Part shown: positions 1 through 6,208 of the stretch, piece after piece
Layout: each line of letters opens with the position of its first letter
Numbering within the stretch: the first letter of the stretch is position 1
DNA from: an uncultured Alphaproteobacteria bacterium
GTDB lineage: Bacteria; Pseudomonadota; Alphaproteobacteria; Rickettsiales; UBA1997
Direction of reading: 5' to 3'
DNA: 10,561 nt
Assembly: GCA_903849835.1 (NCBI GenBank)
Contig: CAINKA010000140.1
Location: 1 to 10,561, forward strand
Program-made: the position numbers and the translations under genes
Notes under the pieces: generated by a model
Database searches by the model: none
Told to the model about the DNA's origin: nothing
What the model saw: the letters and a program-made list of their open reading frames with translations, nothing else

Positions 1-50
1 GAGGCTCAGCATGACATTGTCGATGAATGACGCACGTATTCCAAATCCAA

Positions 51-1136
51 ATGCAAATCTACTTCCTAAAACGCTTCCTCCTAATCATCCCAACCCTCTT
101 CACCATAATGTTGGTGAATTTTTTAATCATCCAAACTGCTCCCGGCGGGCCGGTGGAGCGGTTTTTGGCGCAGATGAATCATGCAACAAAAATTGGTGGA
201 GAAGTTTCTGATGCTGCAAATTTCTCGAATGTAAAAAATTTCCAAAGCGATTCCGGCCTGAAATATCAAGGCGCCAGCGGGGTTGATCCTGAAATAATTT
301 CTAAGATCGAAAAGCTTTACGGATTCGATTTGTCTTTGTGGCAGCGCTTTTGGCTGATGATAAAAAAATTTCTAACTTTTGATTTTGGAGAAAGTTTTTA
401 CCAAGATAAAAAAATCACGGATTTAATTTTGGACAAGCTGCCAGTTTCGATCTCGATAGGGCTATGGACAAGCCTTCTCGTCTATTTCATTTCGATTCCT
501 CTCGGTATAAAAAAAGCAGTGAATAACGGTTCGAAATTTGATTTATGGACGAGCTCAGTTGTGATTTTTTTGCACGCAATTCCATCTTTTTTATTTGCGA
601 TTTTGCTGATCATATTTTTTTCCGGCGGAAATTTTCTAAACATTTTTCCCTTGCGCGGCTTGGTTTCGCAGAATTTTTCTGAGCTGAATTGGTATCAAAA
701 AATTTTCGATTATTTCTGGCACATGACATTGCCGATTATTGCGATGGTTGTCGGCGGTTTTGCTTCGCTGACATTTTTTTGCAAAAATTCCTTCCTCGAA
801 GAAATCAACAAGCAATATGTTCTAGCCTCTTACGCCAAGGGTTTGAACCAGAATCAAGTTTTGTATCGTCATGTTTTTCGCAATGCGATGATGATCGTAA
901 TTGCTGGTTTGCCAGCGGCCTTAATCGGAATTTTATTTACCAGCTCGATGCTAATCGAAGTAATTTTTTCCCTGGATGGAATTGGTTTGCTGGGCTATGA
1001 AGCAGTGCTGTCACGCGATTATCCCGTGATGTTCGCAACGCTTTACATTTTCACTTTGCTCGGATTAATCACCAACATCATCAGCGATTTTACCTATGTG
1101 CTGATTGATCCGAGAGTTAATTTTAACAAATTTTAA
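51..1136 (+). CDS. yejB: YejB-like oligopeptide ABC transporter permease
   Basis: Inner-membrane permease of a peptide importer. In the YejABEF family it pairs with a second permease (YejE), an ATPase (YejF) and a periplasmic binding protein (YejA). With the ATG at 51 the protein is 361 residues. Its N-terminus (MQIYFLKRFLLIIPTL) lines up residue for residue with E. coli YejB as I remember it, and that protein is 364 residues. An in-frame ATG at 27 would add eight polar residues; it overlaps a TGA as ATGA, so it cannot be excluded. One membrane helix lies at about 5-27, then APGGPV, a large periplasmic stretch, and five further helices from about 130. The cytoplasmic EAA loop that contacts the ATPase is at about 250-279. 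The landmarks FPLRGLVS, HVFRNAM and LSRDYPVMF match the family. The next gene is not yejE, so the partner subunits must be encoded elsewhere or upstream of the window. Very sure of family, fairly sure of the symbol. Confidence 0.92.
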   Translation: MQIYFLKRFLLIIPTLFTIMLVNFLIIQTAPGGPVERFLAQMNHATKIGGEVSDAANFSNVKNFQSDSGLKYQGASGVDPEIISKIEKLYGFDLSLWQRFWLMIKKFLTFDFGESFYQDKKITDLILDKLPVSISIGLWTSLLVYFISIPLGIKKAVNNGSKFDLWTSSVVIFLHAIPSFLFAILLIIFFSGGNFLNIFPLRGLVSQNFSELNWYQKIFDYFWHMTLPIIAMVVGGFASLTFFCKNSFLEEINKQYVLASYAKGLNQNQVLYRHVFRNAMMIVIAGLPAALIGILFTSSMLIEVIFSLDGIGLLGYEAVLSRDYPVMFATLYIFTLLGLITNIISDFTYVLIDPRVNFNKF

Positions 1137-1137
1137 A

Positions 1138-2400
1138 ATGGACGAAATAACGCATATTTATTTGATCTCAGTTATAATTTTGATGGTGATTTCCGCCATG
1201 TTTGCATGCTCCGAGACATCAATCATTGCAGCATCTCGCGCTAAAATTCATCGCATGGCAAATGAAGGAAATAAGCGCGCTAAAAAATTAGAAAAACTTC
1301 TGAAGATTCGCGAAAAAGTTATCAGCACCATGTTGGTCGGAAATAATGCCGTAAATATTCTCGCCTCAGCCTTGGCGACAAGCGCATTGCTCAGAATTTT
1401 TGGTGACGCCGGATTGCTCTACGCAACGATTGGTATGACGATCATAGTTTTAATTTTTGCCGAAATTGCGCCGAAAAGTTTTGCGATAAAATCGCCGGAT
1501 AAGATCGCGTTATTTCTCGCGCCGCTGATCGATATTTTGGTAAAAATTCTTTTTCCTCTCACTCATTCAATTCAAAAAATTGTCGATGTTTTTATAAAGT
1601 TTTTTTTCAAAGATTCGCTGGAAAAATCCCAAGATGCTGAATTGGAAGAAATTCGCGACACCGTTGATTTAAAGGCCAAAGAGGGCTCAATTTTTAAATA
1701 TGACAAGGATCTTCTCGACGGAGTTTTGGATTTATCTGACACGGAAATCAGCGAAATTATGGTTCATCGTAAGGACATCGAATCGATCAATATTGATCTG
1801 CCAATTTCAAAAATTATTCACTTGGCGCTCAAAATAAGTTACACCAGAATTCCTTTGTGGCGCGGCAATAAAGAAAATATCGTGGCGATTTTAAACGTGC
1901 GAAAATTTCTGAAAGCTTTGCATCTTTACAAAGGAAATCTTGAAAAATTTGAACTGACCTCAGTGACGTCTGAGCCTTGGTTTGTGCCGTCCAGCAACAG
2001 TTTGCGTTCACAACTTTTTACCTTCAGAAAAAGAAAAAAAAGATTTTCCCTCGTCGTTGACGAATATGGTTCGCTTTTAGGATTGCTGACCTTGGAAGAT
2101 ATTTTGGAAGAAATCGTCGGAGAAATAAAAGAGCAGGAAGATGGTGCAGAAATTAACATCATCAAAAACAAATCCGGATCTTACAAAATCACCGGAAAAA
2201 CTTTAATTCGCGATATCAACAAAAAGTTGGATTGGGATATTTTAGAGAGCGATCAAGCTTACAACCTAGCGGCTTTTATCATTAACGGCTTGGGAAGAAT
2301 TCCGGAAGAAAAAGAAAATTTTGAGATTGATGGACTTCATTTCGAAATCCTAAAAAGAAAAAACCACGATTTGATTTTGGTGAAGGTGAAAAAAATCTAA
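1138..2400 (+). CDS. CorB/HlyC-family CNNM-CBS-CorC membrane protein
   Basis: Inner-membrane protein of the CorB/CorC (YfjD, hemolysin C-like) family, whose members move or regulate Mg2+ or related cations. The 420 residues show the full architecture. The CNNM (DUF21) transmembrane domain is at about 1-185, with SETSIIAASR at 25-34, the glycine-asparagine helix GNNAVNILASALAT at 68-81 and FAEIAPKSFA at 107-116. The CBS pair is at about 205-328, with VDEYGSLLGLLTLEDILEE at 307-325. The C-terminal CorC domain is at about 340-418. The ATG at 1138 lies one base after the yejB stop, so the two are probably co-transcribed and translationally coupled. A TTG at 1105 in the same frame would overlap yejB and is less likely. 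In Rickettsia a shorter relative, TlyC, has been called a hemolysin; this protein has the membrane domain and is better read as a cation transporter. Substrate is not shown by the sequence. Confidence 0.9.
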   Translation: MDEITHIYLISVIILMVISAMFACSETSIIAASRAKIHRMANEGNKRAKKLEKLLKIREKVISTMLVGNNAVNILASALATSALLRIFGDAGLLYATIGMTIIVLIFAEIAPKSFAIKSPDKIALFLAPLIDILVKILFPLTHSIQKIVDVFIKFFFKDSLEKSQDAELEEIRDTVDLKAKEGSIFKYDKDLLDGVLDLSDTEISEIMVHRKDIESINIDLPISKIIHLALKISYTRIPLWRGNKENIVAILNVRKFLKALHLYKGNLEKFELTSVTSEPWFVPSSNSLRSQLFTFRKRKKRFSLVVDEYGSLLGLLTLEDILEEIVGEIKEQEDGAEINIIKNKSGSYKITGKTLIRDINKKLDWDILESDQAYNLAAFIINGLGRIPEEKENFEIDGLHFEILKRKNHDLILVKVKKI

Positions 2401-2451
2401 ATGTTTGTTGACGTTGTTCCATTGTCAGGTTTGTAAAAATTCATCAATCCC

Positions 2452-3240
2452 TCAATCAACCGCAAACCCACTTTCCTTCAAATTTTTTTTTGCCACATCG
2501 CTGCTTAAAAATTTTAAAAATTCGCGCGCGATTTCCATGTTGTCACCTGCGATAACCAGCGCTTGATAAAAAATATTTTCATCTTTTTTTGCTGCTAAAA
2601 TTTCCAGATCGGAATCATTTTTAACTTGGCTCATCAAGAGCAGCGCATATTGATCTTTGCCGCTTTTTACAACATTCAAAATTGGTGATTTATCTTCGGT
2701 TGATTTGTGAAGTAATTGCAGATTTGGCAGTGAGTTTTTTTTGATCAAATCATGGCTAAATTTTCCAGAAGAATTTCCTTCGTTATCAAGCACTAAAGTT
2801 GAGCTATTTCGATTAAGAATTTTTAAAGAATTTTCGAATGATTTTGATGATTTTAATTCTTCGGACAAATTTGGATTTGATTTATTTGTGACCAAAACCA
2901 ACTCATCTCTCGCGATATATCCGACATTGTAAACATCGATCAAACCTTTGTGGCGAAGGGTTTCGATCCAACCTAAATGTGCGGAAATAAAAACATCGGC
3001 GGGCTCTCCGGAGTCGATGCTATTCATCAAATCTGATGAAGATCCGAAATTTACCGAAACAATTACGTTGGATTTTTGCGAATAAATGCGAGCGATTTTT
3101 GTCATGGCCATGACCATGTTTTGCTCGGCGAAGATAGTCAGATTACGACTTGTGGAGGCGAGGGAGCTCTCAGAAAAAAAGGACAAAAGAAAAAAGCTGA
3201 TCAGAAAAATTTTTGTGATTTTGCTTTTTGCATTTTGCAT
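2452..3240 (-). CDS. ModA-like periplasmic solute-binding protein (orphan)
   Basis: Probable periplasmic binding protein of the molybdate/tungstate ModA family, 262 residues, near the usual length. The N-terminus has two lysines followed by a hydrophobic core and SLAS at 26-29, which reads as a cleavable signal peptide. The mature part starts with LTIFAEQNMVMAMTKIARIY at 34-53. The family signature follows as NFGSSSDL at 64-71 and GEPADVFISA at 78-87. Against remembered E. coli ModA, of its five oxyanion-contact positions (Ser12, Ser39, Ala125, Val152, Tyr170), Ser39 is kept but Ser12 aligns with Asn41 and Tyr170 with Leu202. The ligand may therefore not be molybdate. No modB, modC or molybdenum-cofactor gene is in the window. 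The gene starts three bases after the nrdB stop on the same strand, so it is probably read from the nrdB promoter. It converges with the CorB-like gene. Fold assignment is firm; substrate is open. Confidence 0.8.
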   Translation of the reverse strand: MQNAKSKITKIFLISFFLLSFFSESSLASTSRNLTIFAEQNMVMAMTKIARIYSQKSNVIVSVNFGSSSDLMNSIDSGEPADVFISAHLGWIETLRHKGLIDVYNVGYIARDELVLVTNKSNPNLSEELKSSKSFENSLKILNRNSSTLVLDNEGNSSGKFSHDLIKKNSLPNLQLLHKSTEDKSPILNVVKSGKDQYALLLMSQVKNDSDLEILAAKKDENIFYQALVIAGDNMEIAREFLKFLSSDVAKKNLKESGFAVD

Positions 3241-3243
3241 TTT

Positions 3244-4239
3244 TTAAACCGCCAACATTTTTTGACGACCAGCATCGATTTCGTTAAACACCTCTTCCCA
3301 CGTTCCAGTCGTAGATGCCTTGCTATATTCCGTGACGCGATTTTCAAAAAAATTTGTGTGTTCAACGCCGTTCAAAATTTCATCGAGCCAAGGAAGTGGA
3401 TTAATGTCGATCATGTAAATGTCCTTGAGGCCAAGCTGGTTGAGGCGGCGATCGGCGATGTAGCGGATGTAGCGTTTTACTTCGCGCGAAGTGAGGCCTT
3501 CGATGTTTCCCATTTCGAAAGCGAGGTCGATGAAAGCATCTTCAAAATGGACGATGGTGGCGCAGGCTTCGTAGAGGCGGCCTTTTAATTCTTCGTCCCA
3601 AACTTCAGGATTTTCTTGGCAGAAAGTGCGGAAAAGTTTGATGATGGAATTGGTGTGAAGGGTTTCGTCGCGCACTGACCAAGCCACGATTTGACCCATT
3701 CCTTTCATTTTTCCGAAGCGTTGGAAATTTAATAAAATTGCGAAAGAGGCGAAAAGCTGCAGACCTTCGGTGAATCCGCCAAAGACCGCGAGAGTAGTGG
3801 CGATGTCCTTCTTGGTGGCGATGCCGAATTTGTGCATGTAGTCATATTTATCCTTCATCTCTTTGTATTTCATGAAGGCGGAATATTCGGCTTCTGGCAT
3901 GCCGACAGTGTCGAGCAAGTGTGAGTAAGCAGCGATGTGAACGGTTTCCATGTTGGAAAAGGCGGCGAGCATCATTTGCACTTCGGTCGGCTGAAAGACT
4001 TGTGTGTAATGCTTCATGTAGCAGTTATTTACTTCGATGTCAGCTTGGGTAAAAAAACGAAAAATTTGGGTGAGAAGATTTTTTTCACCGGCGGTTAAAT
4101 TGTGTTTCCAATCACGAACATCGTCGGCCAAAGGAACCTCTTCCGGAAGCCAATGAACTTGCTGTTGTTTTAGCCAAGCTTCGTAAGCCCAAGGATAATT
4201 GAAGGGTTTGTAAATAGGCTTTGCATCGAGTAATGACAT
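3244..4239 (-). CDS. nrdB: Class I ribonucleotide reductase, beta (R2) subunit
   Basis: Cytoplasmic radical-generating subunit of ribonucleoside-diphosphate reductase, which with NrdA makes deoxynucleotides for DNA synthesis. The 331 residues carry all six metal ligands in the expected spacing: Asp67, Glu98, His101, Glu158, Glu192 and His195. The radical tyrosine is Tyr105, in ETVHIAAY at 98-105. The 98/101/105 and 158/192/195 spacings match E. coli 115/118/122 and 204/238/241. Because the tyrosine is present, it is not the tyrosine-less Chlamydia-type R2. The N-terminus (KPFNYPWAYEAW, HWLPEEVPLADDV) is the alphaproteobacterial form. nrdA is not in the window. Transcription runs leftwards from the divergent region shared with the peroxiredoxin gene and probably continues into the ModA-like gene. 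I looked for an NrdR box upstream and did not see a convincing one. No clear Shine-Dalgarno motif precedes the ATG. Confidence 0.96.
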   Translation of the reverse strand: MSLLDAKPIYKPFNYPWAYEAWLKQQQVHWLPEEVPLADDVRDWKHNLTAGEKNLLTQIFRFFTQADIEVNNCYMKHYTQVFQPTEVQMMLAAFSNMETVHIAAYSHLLDTVGMPEAEYSAFMKYKEMKDKYDYMHKFGIATKKDIATTLAVFGGFTEGLQLFASFAILLNFQRFGKMKGMGQIVAWSVRDETLHTNSIIKLFRTFCQENPEVWDEELKGRLYEACATIVHFEDAFIDLAFEMGNIEGLTSREVKRYIRYIADRRLNQLGLKDIYMIDINPLPWLDEILNGVEHTNFFENRVTEYSKASTTGTWEEVFNEIDAGRQKMLAV

Positions 4240-4359
4240 GGCTTCGTGAAGAATTAAGATTTTTTAAGAAAAGAAATTTGAAGGCGGCGCAACCTAAATT
4301 TGAGCTGTGAAATTGCAAACTAAATGTCGCTCAATTTAGCTCGAGCAAAAATTAATAAA

Positions 4360-4390
4360 ACTTACGACTTACGACTTGCGACTTACGACT
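4360..4390. repeat. Heptad tandem repeat, single-arm copy (element A)
   Basis: Four tandem copies of a 7-base unit, ACTTACG, with one ACTTGCG variant in third place, ending in ACT: 31 bases in all. It matches the right arm of the hairpin element at 7978-8008 at 28 of 31 positions. No complementary left arm is present upstream, so it cannot fold into the same hairpin. It is followed by an A/T tract and lies 62 bases before the peroxiredoxin start codon. Confidence 0.85.
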
Positions 4391-4410
4391 AAAATTTTTA
4401 ATTTTAAAAC

Positions 4411-4427
4411 CCGAGTAATTCACTCGG
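4411..4427. promoter_or_regulatory. Small hairpin in the peroxiredoxin leader
   Basis: CCGAGT at 4411-4416 and ACTCGG at 4422-4427 pair perfectly around a 5-base loop, in an otherwise almost pure A/T leader. It lies 25 bases before the ATG. It could shape the mRNA 5' end or be a protein-binding dyad. It lacks a following T-run, so a terminator is unlikely. Confidence 0.4.
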
Positions 4428-4452
4428 TCTTTCAATTTAATTTTAAAAAATC

Positions 4453-5055
4453 ATGTCAGTTTTAGTTGGAAAAAAGGCTCCGGATTTCACTGCTGCTGCA
4501 GTTATGCCAAATAACGAAATCAATGATAAATTTAATCTTCATTCTTACCTCAAAGGAAAAATCGGAGTTTTGTTTTTTTATCCCCTCGATTTCACATTCG
4601 TTTGTCCTTCAGAAATCATCGCCTTTGATAATCGCCTGAAAGAATTTAAAGATCGCGGAGTTGAAGTTATCGGAGTTTCCGTCGATTCAAAATATACGCA
4701 TTTAGCTTGGAAAAATACTGAGGTTAACAAAGGAGGGATTGGTCAAATTCAATATCCTCTAGTTGCAGATTTAACAAAAAATATTGCTCGCGATTACGAT
4801 GTTTTGATGGGTGATGCCGTTGCTCTTCGTGGCACTTTTTTGATTGATCAAGAAGGAACTGTTCGTCATCAAGTCGTAAATGATTTGCCTCTCGGACGCA
4901 ATATTGACGAAGCAATTCGCATGGTAGATTCACTAAAATTTTTCCAAGAAAATGGCGAAGTTTGTCCAGCTGGTTGGAATAAAGGGAAGGCTGGGATGAA
5001 GGCTGACGCGAAAGGCGTCGCGGATTATCTCGCAAGCAATTCAAAAAATTTGTAA
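4453..5055 (+). CDS. ahpC: Typical 2-Cys peroxiredoxin (AhpC/Prx1 type)
   Basis: Cytoplasmic thiol peroxidase that reduces hydrogen peroxide and alkyl hydroperoxides. The peroxidatic cysteine is Cys51 in the PxxxTxxC motif (Pro44, Thr48, Cys51, within FTFVCPSE). Arg126 (ALRGTFLID) is the conserved active-site arginine. The resolving cysteine is Cys171 in EVCPAGW, so this is the two-cysteine form. GGIG at 94-97 is the usual loop motif, but the C-terminal YF motif of hydrogen-peroxide-sensitive eukaryotic enzymes is absent, which suggests an oxidation-resistant bacterial type. At 200 residues it belongs to the Prx1-like branch; tsa or prx names would be equally acceptable. No AhpF is next to it, so reduction is probably by thioredoxin. 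It is divergent from nrdB and is followed by a hairpin element that looks like its terminator. No Shine-Dalgarno motif is visible. Confidence 0.95.
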   Translation: MSVLVGKKAPDFTAAAVMPNNEINDKFNLHSYLKGKIGVLFFYPLDFTFVCPSEIIAFDNRLKEFKDRGVEVIGVSVDSKYTHLAWKNTEVNKGGIGQIQYPLVADLTKNIARDYDVLMGDAVALRGTFLIDQEGTVRHQVVNDLPLGRNIDEAIRMVDSLKFFQENGEVCPAGWNKGKAGMKADAKGVADYLASNSKNL

Positions 5056-5060
5056 GATTT

Positions 5061-5129
5061 TTAGTCAACAGTCGACGGTCGTCAGTCCGGTGGTGACTGT
5101 CGATCGTCGGCTAATTTTTTGTTGACTAA
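5061..5129 (+). terminator. Heptad hairpin (element B), probable ahpC terminator
   Basis: It begins six bases after the peroxiredoxin stop. The left half runs in 7-base steps (AGTCAAC, AGTCGAC, GGTCGTC, AGTCCGG). Positions 5073-5087 and 5095-5109 pair at 13 of 15 positions around a short loop. This inner stem is followed by TAA and six T (5115-5120), the layout of an intrinsic terminator. An outer perfect 10-base pair (5061-5070 with 5120-5129) closes around it, with the T-tract as a bulge. The 7-base period marks it as a diverged relative of the elements at 4360 and 7928. Confidence 0.7.
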
Positions 5130-5158
5130 CGAATCTTCGCAAATAAAAAGCGCGACCC
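5122..5158 (+). promoter_or_regulatory. Probable rpsL promoter with GC-rich discriminator
   Basis: TTGACT at 5122-5127 and TAAAAA at 5144-5149 are 16 bases apart. They are followed at once by GCGCGACCC (5150-5158), a GC-rich discriminator in an A/T-rich spacer. Such discriminators are typical of stringently controlled ribosomal promoters in proteobacteria, so ppGpp/DksA control is a reasonable inference. The -35 box is the right edge of the upstream hairpin element. The leader to the rpsL ATG would be about 60 bases. Confidence 0.5.
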
Positions 5159-5215
5159 TTTTTCAAAGAAATCTCCAAAAAATTTCAAATTTAACTTTTC
5201 AAAGAGCAGTTTTGC

Positions 5216-5587
5216 ATGCCTACAATTAATCAATTGATCAAAAATCCGAGAGTCAAACAGAGCGCTAAAAATAAGGTTCCAGCGATGAAAGCCTGTCCAC
5301 AAAAAAGAGGCGTTTGTACTCGTGTTTACACAACCACTCCAAAAAAACCAAACTCAGCTTTGCGTAAAGTTGCTCGTGTGAAATTAACAAACGGATTTGA
5401 AGTTATCGCTTACATTCCGGGTGAAGGACACAACCTGCAAGAGCACTCAGTTGTAGCAATTCGCGGTGGTCGTGTAAAAGATTTGCCGGGTGTTCGTTAC
5501 CACATCGTTCGCGGATCTTTGGACACGCAAGGTGTTAAAAATCGTAAACAAGCGCGTTCAAAATATGGCGCCCAAAAACCTAAGTAA
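5216..5587 (+). CDS. rpsL: 30S ribosomal protein S12
   Basis: Small-subunit protein of the decoding centre, 123 residues, the family length. The core TTPKKPNSALRKV at 40-52 and GGRVKDLPGVRYH at 84-96 are intact. Lys43, Lys88 and Pro91, where changes usually give streptomycin resistance in other bacteria, have the sensitive-type residues. Asp89 is the methylthiolation site in bacteria that have RimO. The cysteines at 27 and 34 are normal. It is the first gene of the str cluster here. The upstream neighbour is the peroxiredoxin and not rpoC, the usual partner. Only a weak AGAG lies at a possible ribosome-binding distance. Confidence 0.98.
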   Translation: MPTINQLIKNPRVKQSAKNKVPAMKACPQKRGVCTRVYTTTPKKPNSALRKVARVKLTNGFEVIAYIPGEGHNLQEHSVVAIRGGRVKDLPGVRYHIVRGSLDTQGVKNRKQARSKYGAQKPK

Positions 5588-5611
5588 ATGCTCGTCGGCT
5601 TTTTGAGCATT
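5587..5611 (+). promoter_or_regulatory. Hairpin between rpsL and rpsG
   Basis: AATGCTC (5587-5593) and GAGCATT (5605-5611) pair perfectly around an 11-base loop, starting at the last base of the rpsL stop codon. In E. coli the rpsL-rpsG spacer is the S7 repressor-binding site. A similar role here is inference only, as I cannot show the S7 recognition features. No T-run follows directly, so it should not terminate. Confidence 0.4.
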
Positions 5612-5641
5612 ACGCAATACCAATTCAAATAAATTTAAAAA

Positions 5642-6109
5642 ATGAGAAGAAGAGCAGCAAAAATCAGAAAAATTTTTCCAGATGCAAAATATGGCGAGAT
5701 AATCGTCTCTAGGTTTGTTAACCGTTTGATGAATGATGGAAAAAAATCAGTTGTTGAAAAAGCAATTTACGAAGCTTTCGACAATCTTGAAAAAAAATTA
5801 AAAAAATCTCCGATCCAAATTTTCAAGGATGCGTTGGAAAATGTGACTCCGAAAGTCGAAGTTAGATCTCGTAGAATTGGTGGAGCAACTTATCAAATCC
5901 CAGTTGAAGTCTCTGCCAGACGCGGTTCAGCCCTTGCTTTAAAATGGTTAAAAACTGCGATTGAAAATATCAAAGGCAAAGAACTTTCCAACAAAGTTGT
6001 AACGGTTGTTTTGGAATCCTTAGAAAATAAAGGCTGGGCAGCGAAAAAGAAGGAAGAAGTTTTTAAAATGGCAGAAGCCAACAAGGCATTTGCGCATTAC
6101 CGCTGGTAA
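5642..6109 (+). CDS. rpsG: 30S ribosomal protein S7
   Basis: Primary assembly protein of the 30S head and part of the exit site, 155 residues, one fewer than the common length. It begins MRRRAAKIRK and carries YGEIIVSRFVNRLMNDGKKS at 17-36, the RNA-binding VEVRSRRIGGATYQIPVEV at 72-90, and the C-terminal NKAFAHYRW at 147-155. It lies 54 bases after rpsL with a small hairpin between them, and is probably co-transcribed with it. The ATG follows AATTTAAAA with no Shine-Dalgarno motif. In most bacteria fusA would come next; here a glycosyltransferase-like gene does. Confidence 0.97.
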   Translation: MRRRAAKIRKIFPDAKYGEIIVSRFVNRLMNDGKKSVVEKAIYEAFDNLEKKLKKSPIQIFKDALENVTPKVEVRSRRIGGATYQIPVEVSARRGSALALKWLKTAIENIKGKELSNKVVTVVLESLENKGWAAKKKEEVFKMAEANKAFAHYRW

Positions 6110-6125
6110 GCAACAAACCTATCAA

Positions 6126-6187
6126 ACATTTCAAGCGTTACAAACTTCAAAATATTGTTAGTTTGATATCTGTAGCGTTTAAAATGT
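6126..6187. other. Imperfect hairpin between rpsG and the glycosyltransferase-like gene
   Basis: Positions 6126-6142 pair with 6171-6187 over 17 positions, with one C-A mismatch and two G-U pairs. An inner stem of four pairs (6143-6146 with 6160-6163) can form on top. There is no T-run after it, so it is not a classical terminator. It could be an RNA processing or stabilising structure, or the scar of an inserted repeat at the point where the str cluster is interrupted. Confidence 0.5.
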
Positions 6188-6208
6188 CTGTTCATTCTTA
6201 GGTTAAAG

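Larger units (their letters stand above)
4240..4452. promoter_or_regulatory. Divergent nrdB / peroxiredoxin control region
   Basis: This spacer of 213 bases must hold the promoters of both divergent genes. It contains an imperfect inverted pair (4295-4305 and 4329-4338, one bulged base), a palindromic AGCTCGAGC-type patch near 4338-4346, the heptad repeat at 4360-4390 and a small hairpin at 4411-4427. A weak rightward promoter guess is TTGCGA at 4376-4381 with TAATTT at 4399-4404, 17 bases apart; its -35 box would fall inside the heptad repeat. No leftward promoter stands out. No OxyR or NrdR site could be recognised by eye. Confidence 0.45.

Noticed and set aside
1..30. Open frame ending in TGA at 28-30, possibly the tail of an upstream gene overlapping ATG 27
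   Set aside because: Only nine codons are visible and they match nothing I recognise, so it cannot be called a gene.
11..211. 66-codon open frame overlapping the start of yejB
   Set aside because: It lies in another frame of a clear membrane protein gene and its proline/asparagine-rich product resembles no family.
1105..1137. TTG start giving an 11-residue longer CorB-like protein
   Set aside because: It would overlap yejB by 32 bases; the ATG at 1138 gives a normal family N-terminus.
2401..2451. Shared terminator between the convergent CorB-like and ModA-like genes
   Set aside because: Only a 4-base TGAC/GTCA pair is present, without a GC-rich stem or T-run.
3076..3588. 170-codon open frame on the + strand across the ModA-like and nrdB genes
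   Set aside because: It is antisense to two well-supported genes, spans their junction and has no recognisable domain.
4112..4318. 68-codon reverse frame upstream of and overlapping nrdB
   Set aside because: It overlaps the conserved nrdB N-terminus in another frame and has a low-complexity product.
4240..4360. NrdR boxes upstream of nrdB
   Set aside because: No pair of ACACWATATWGTGT-like sites could be found by eye.
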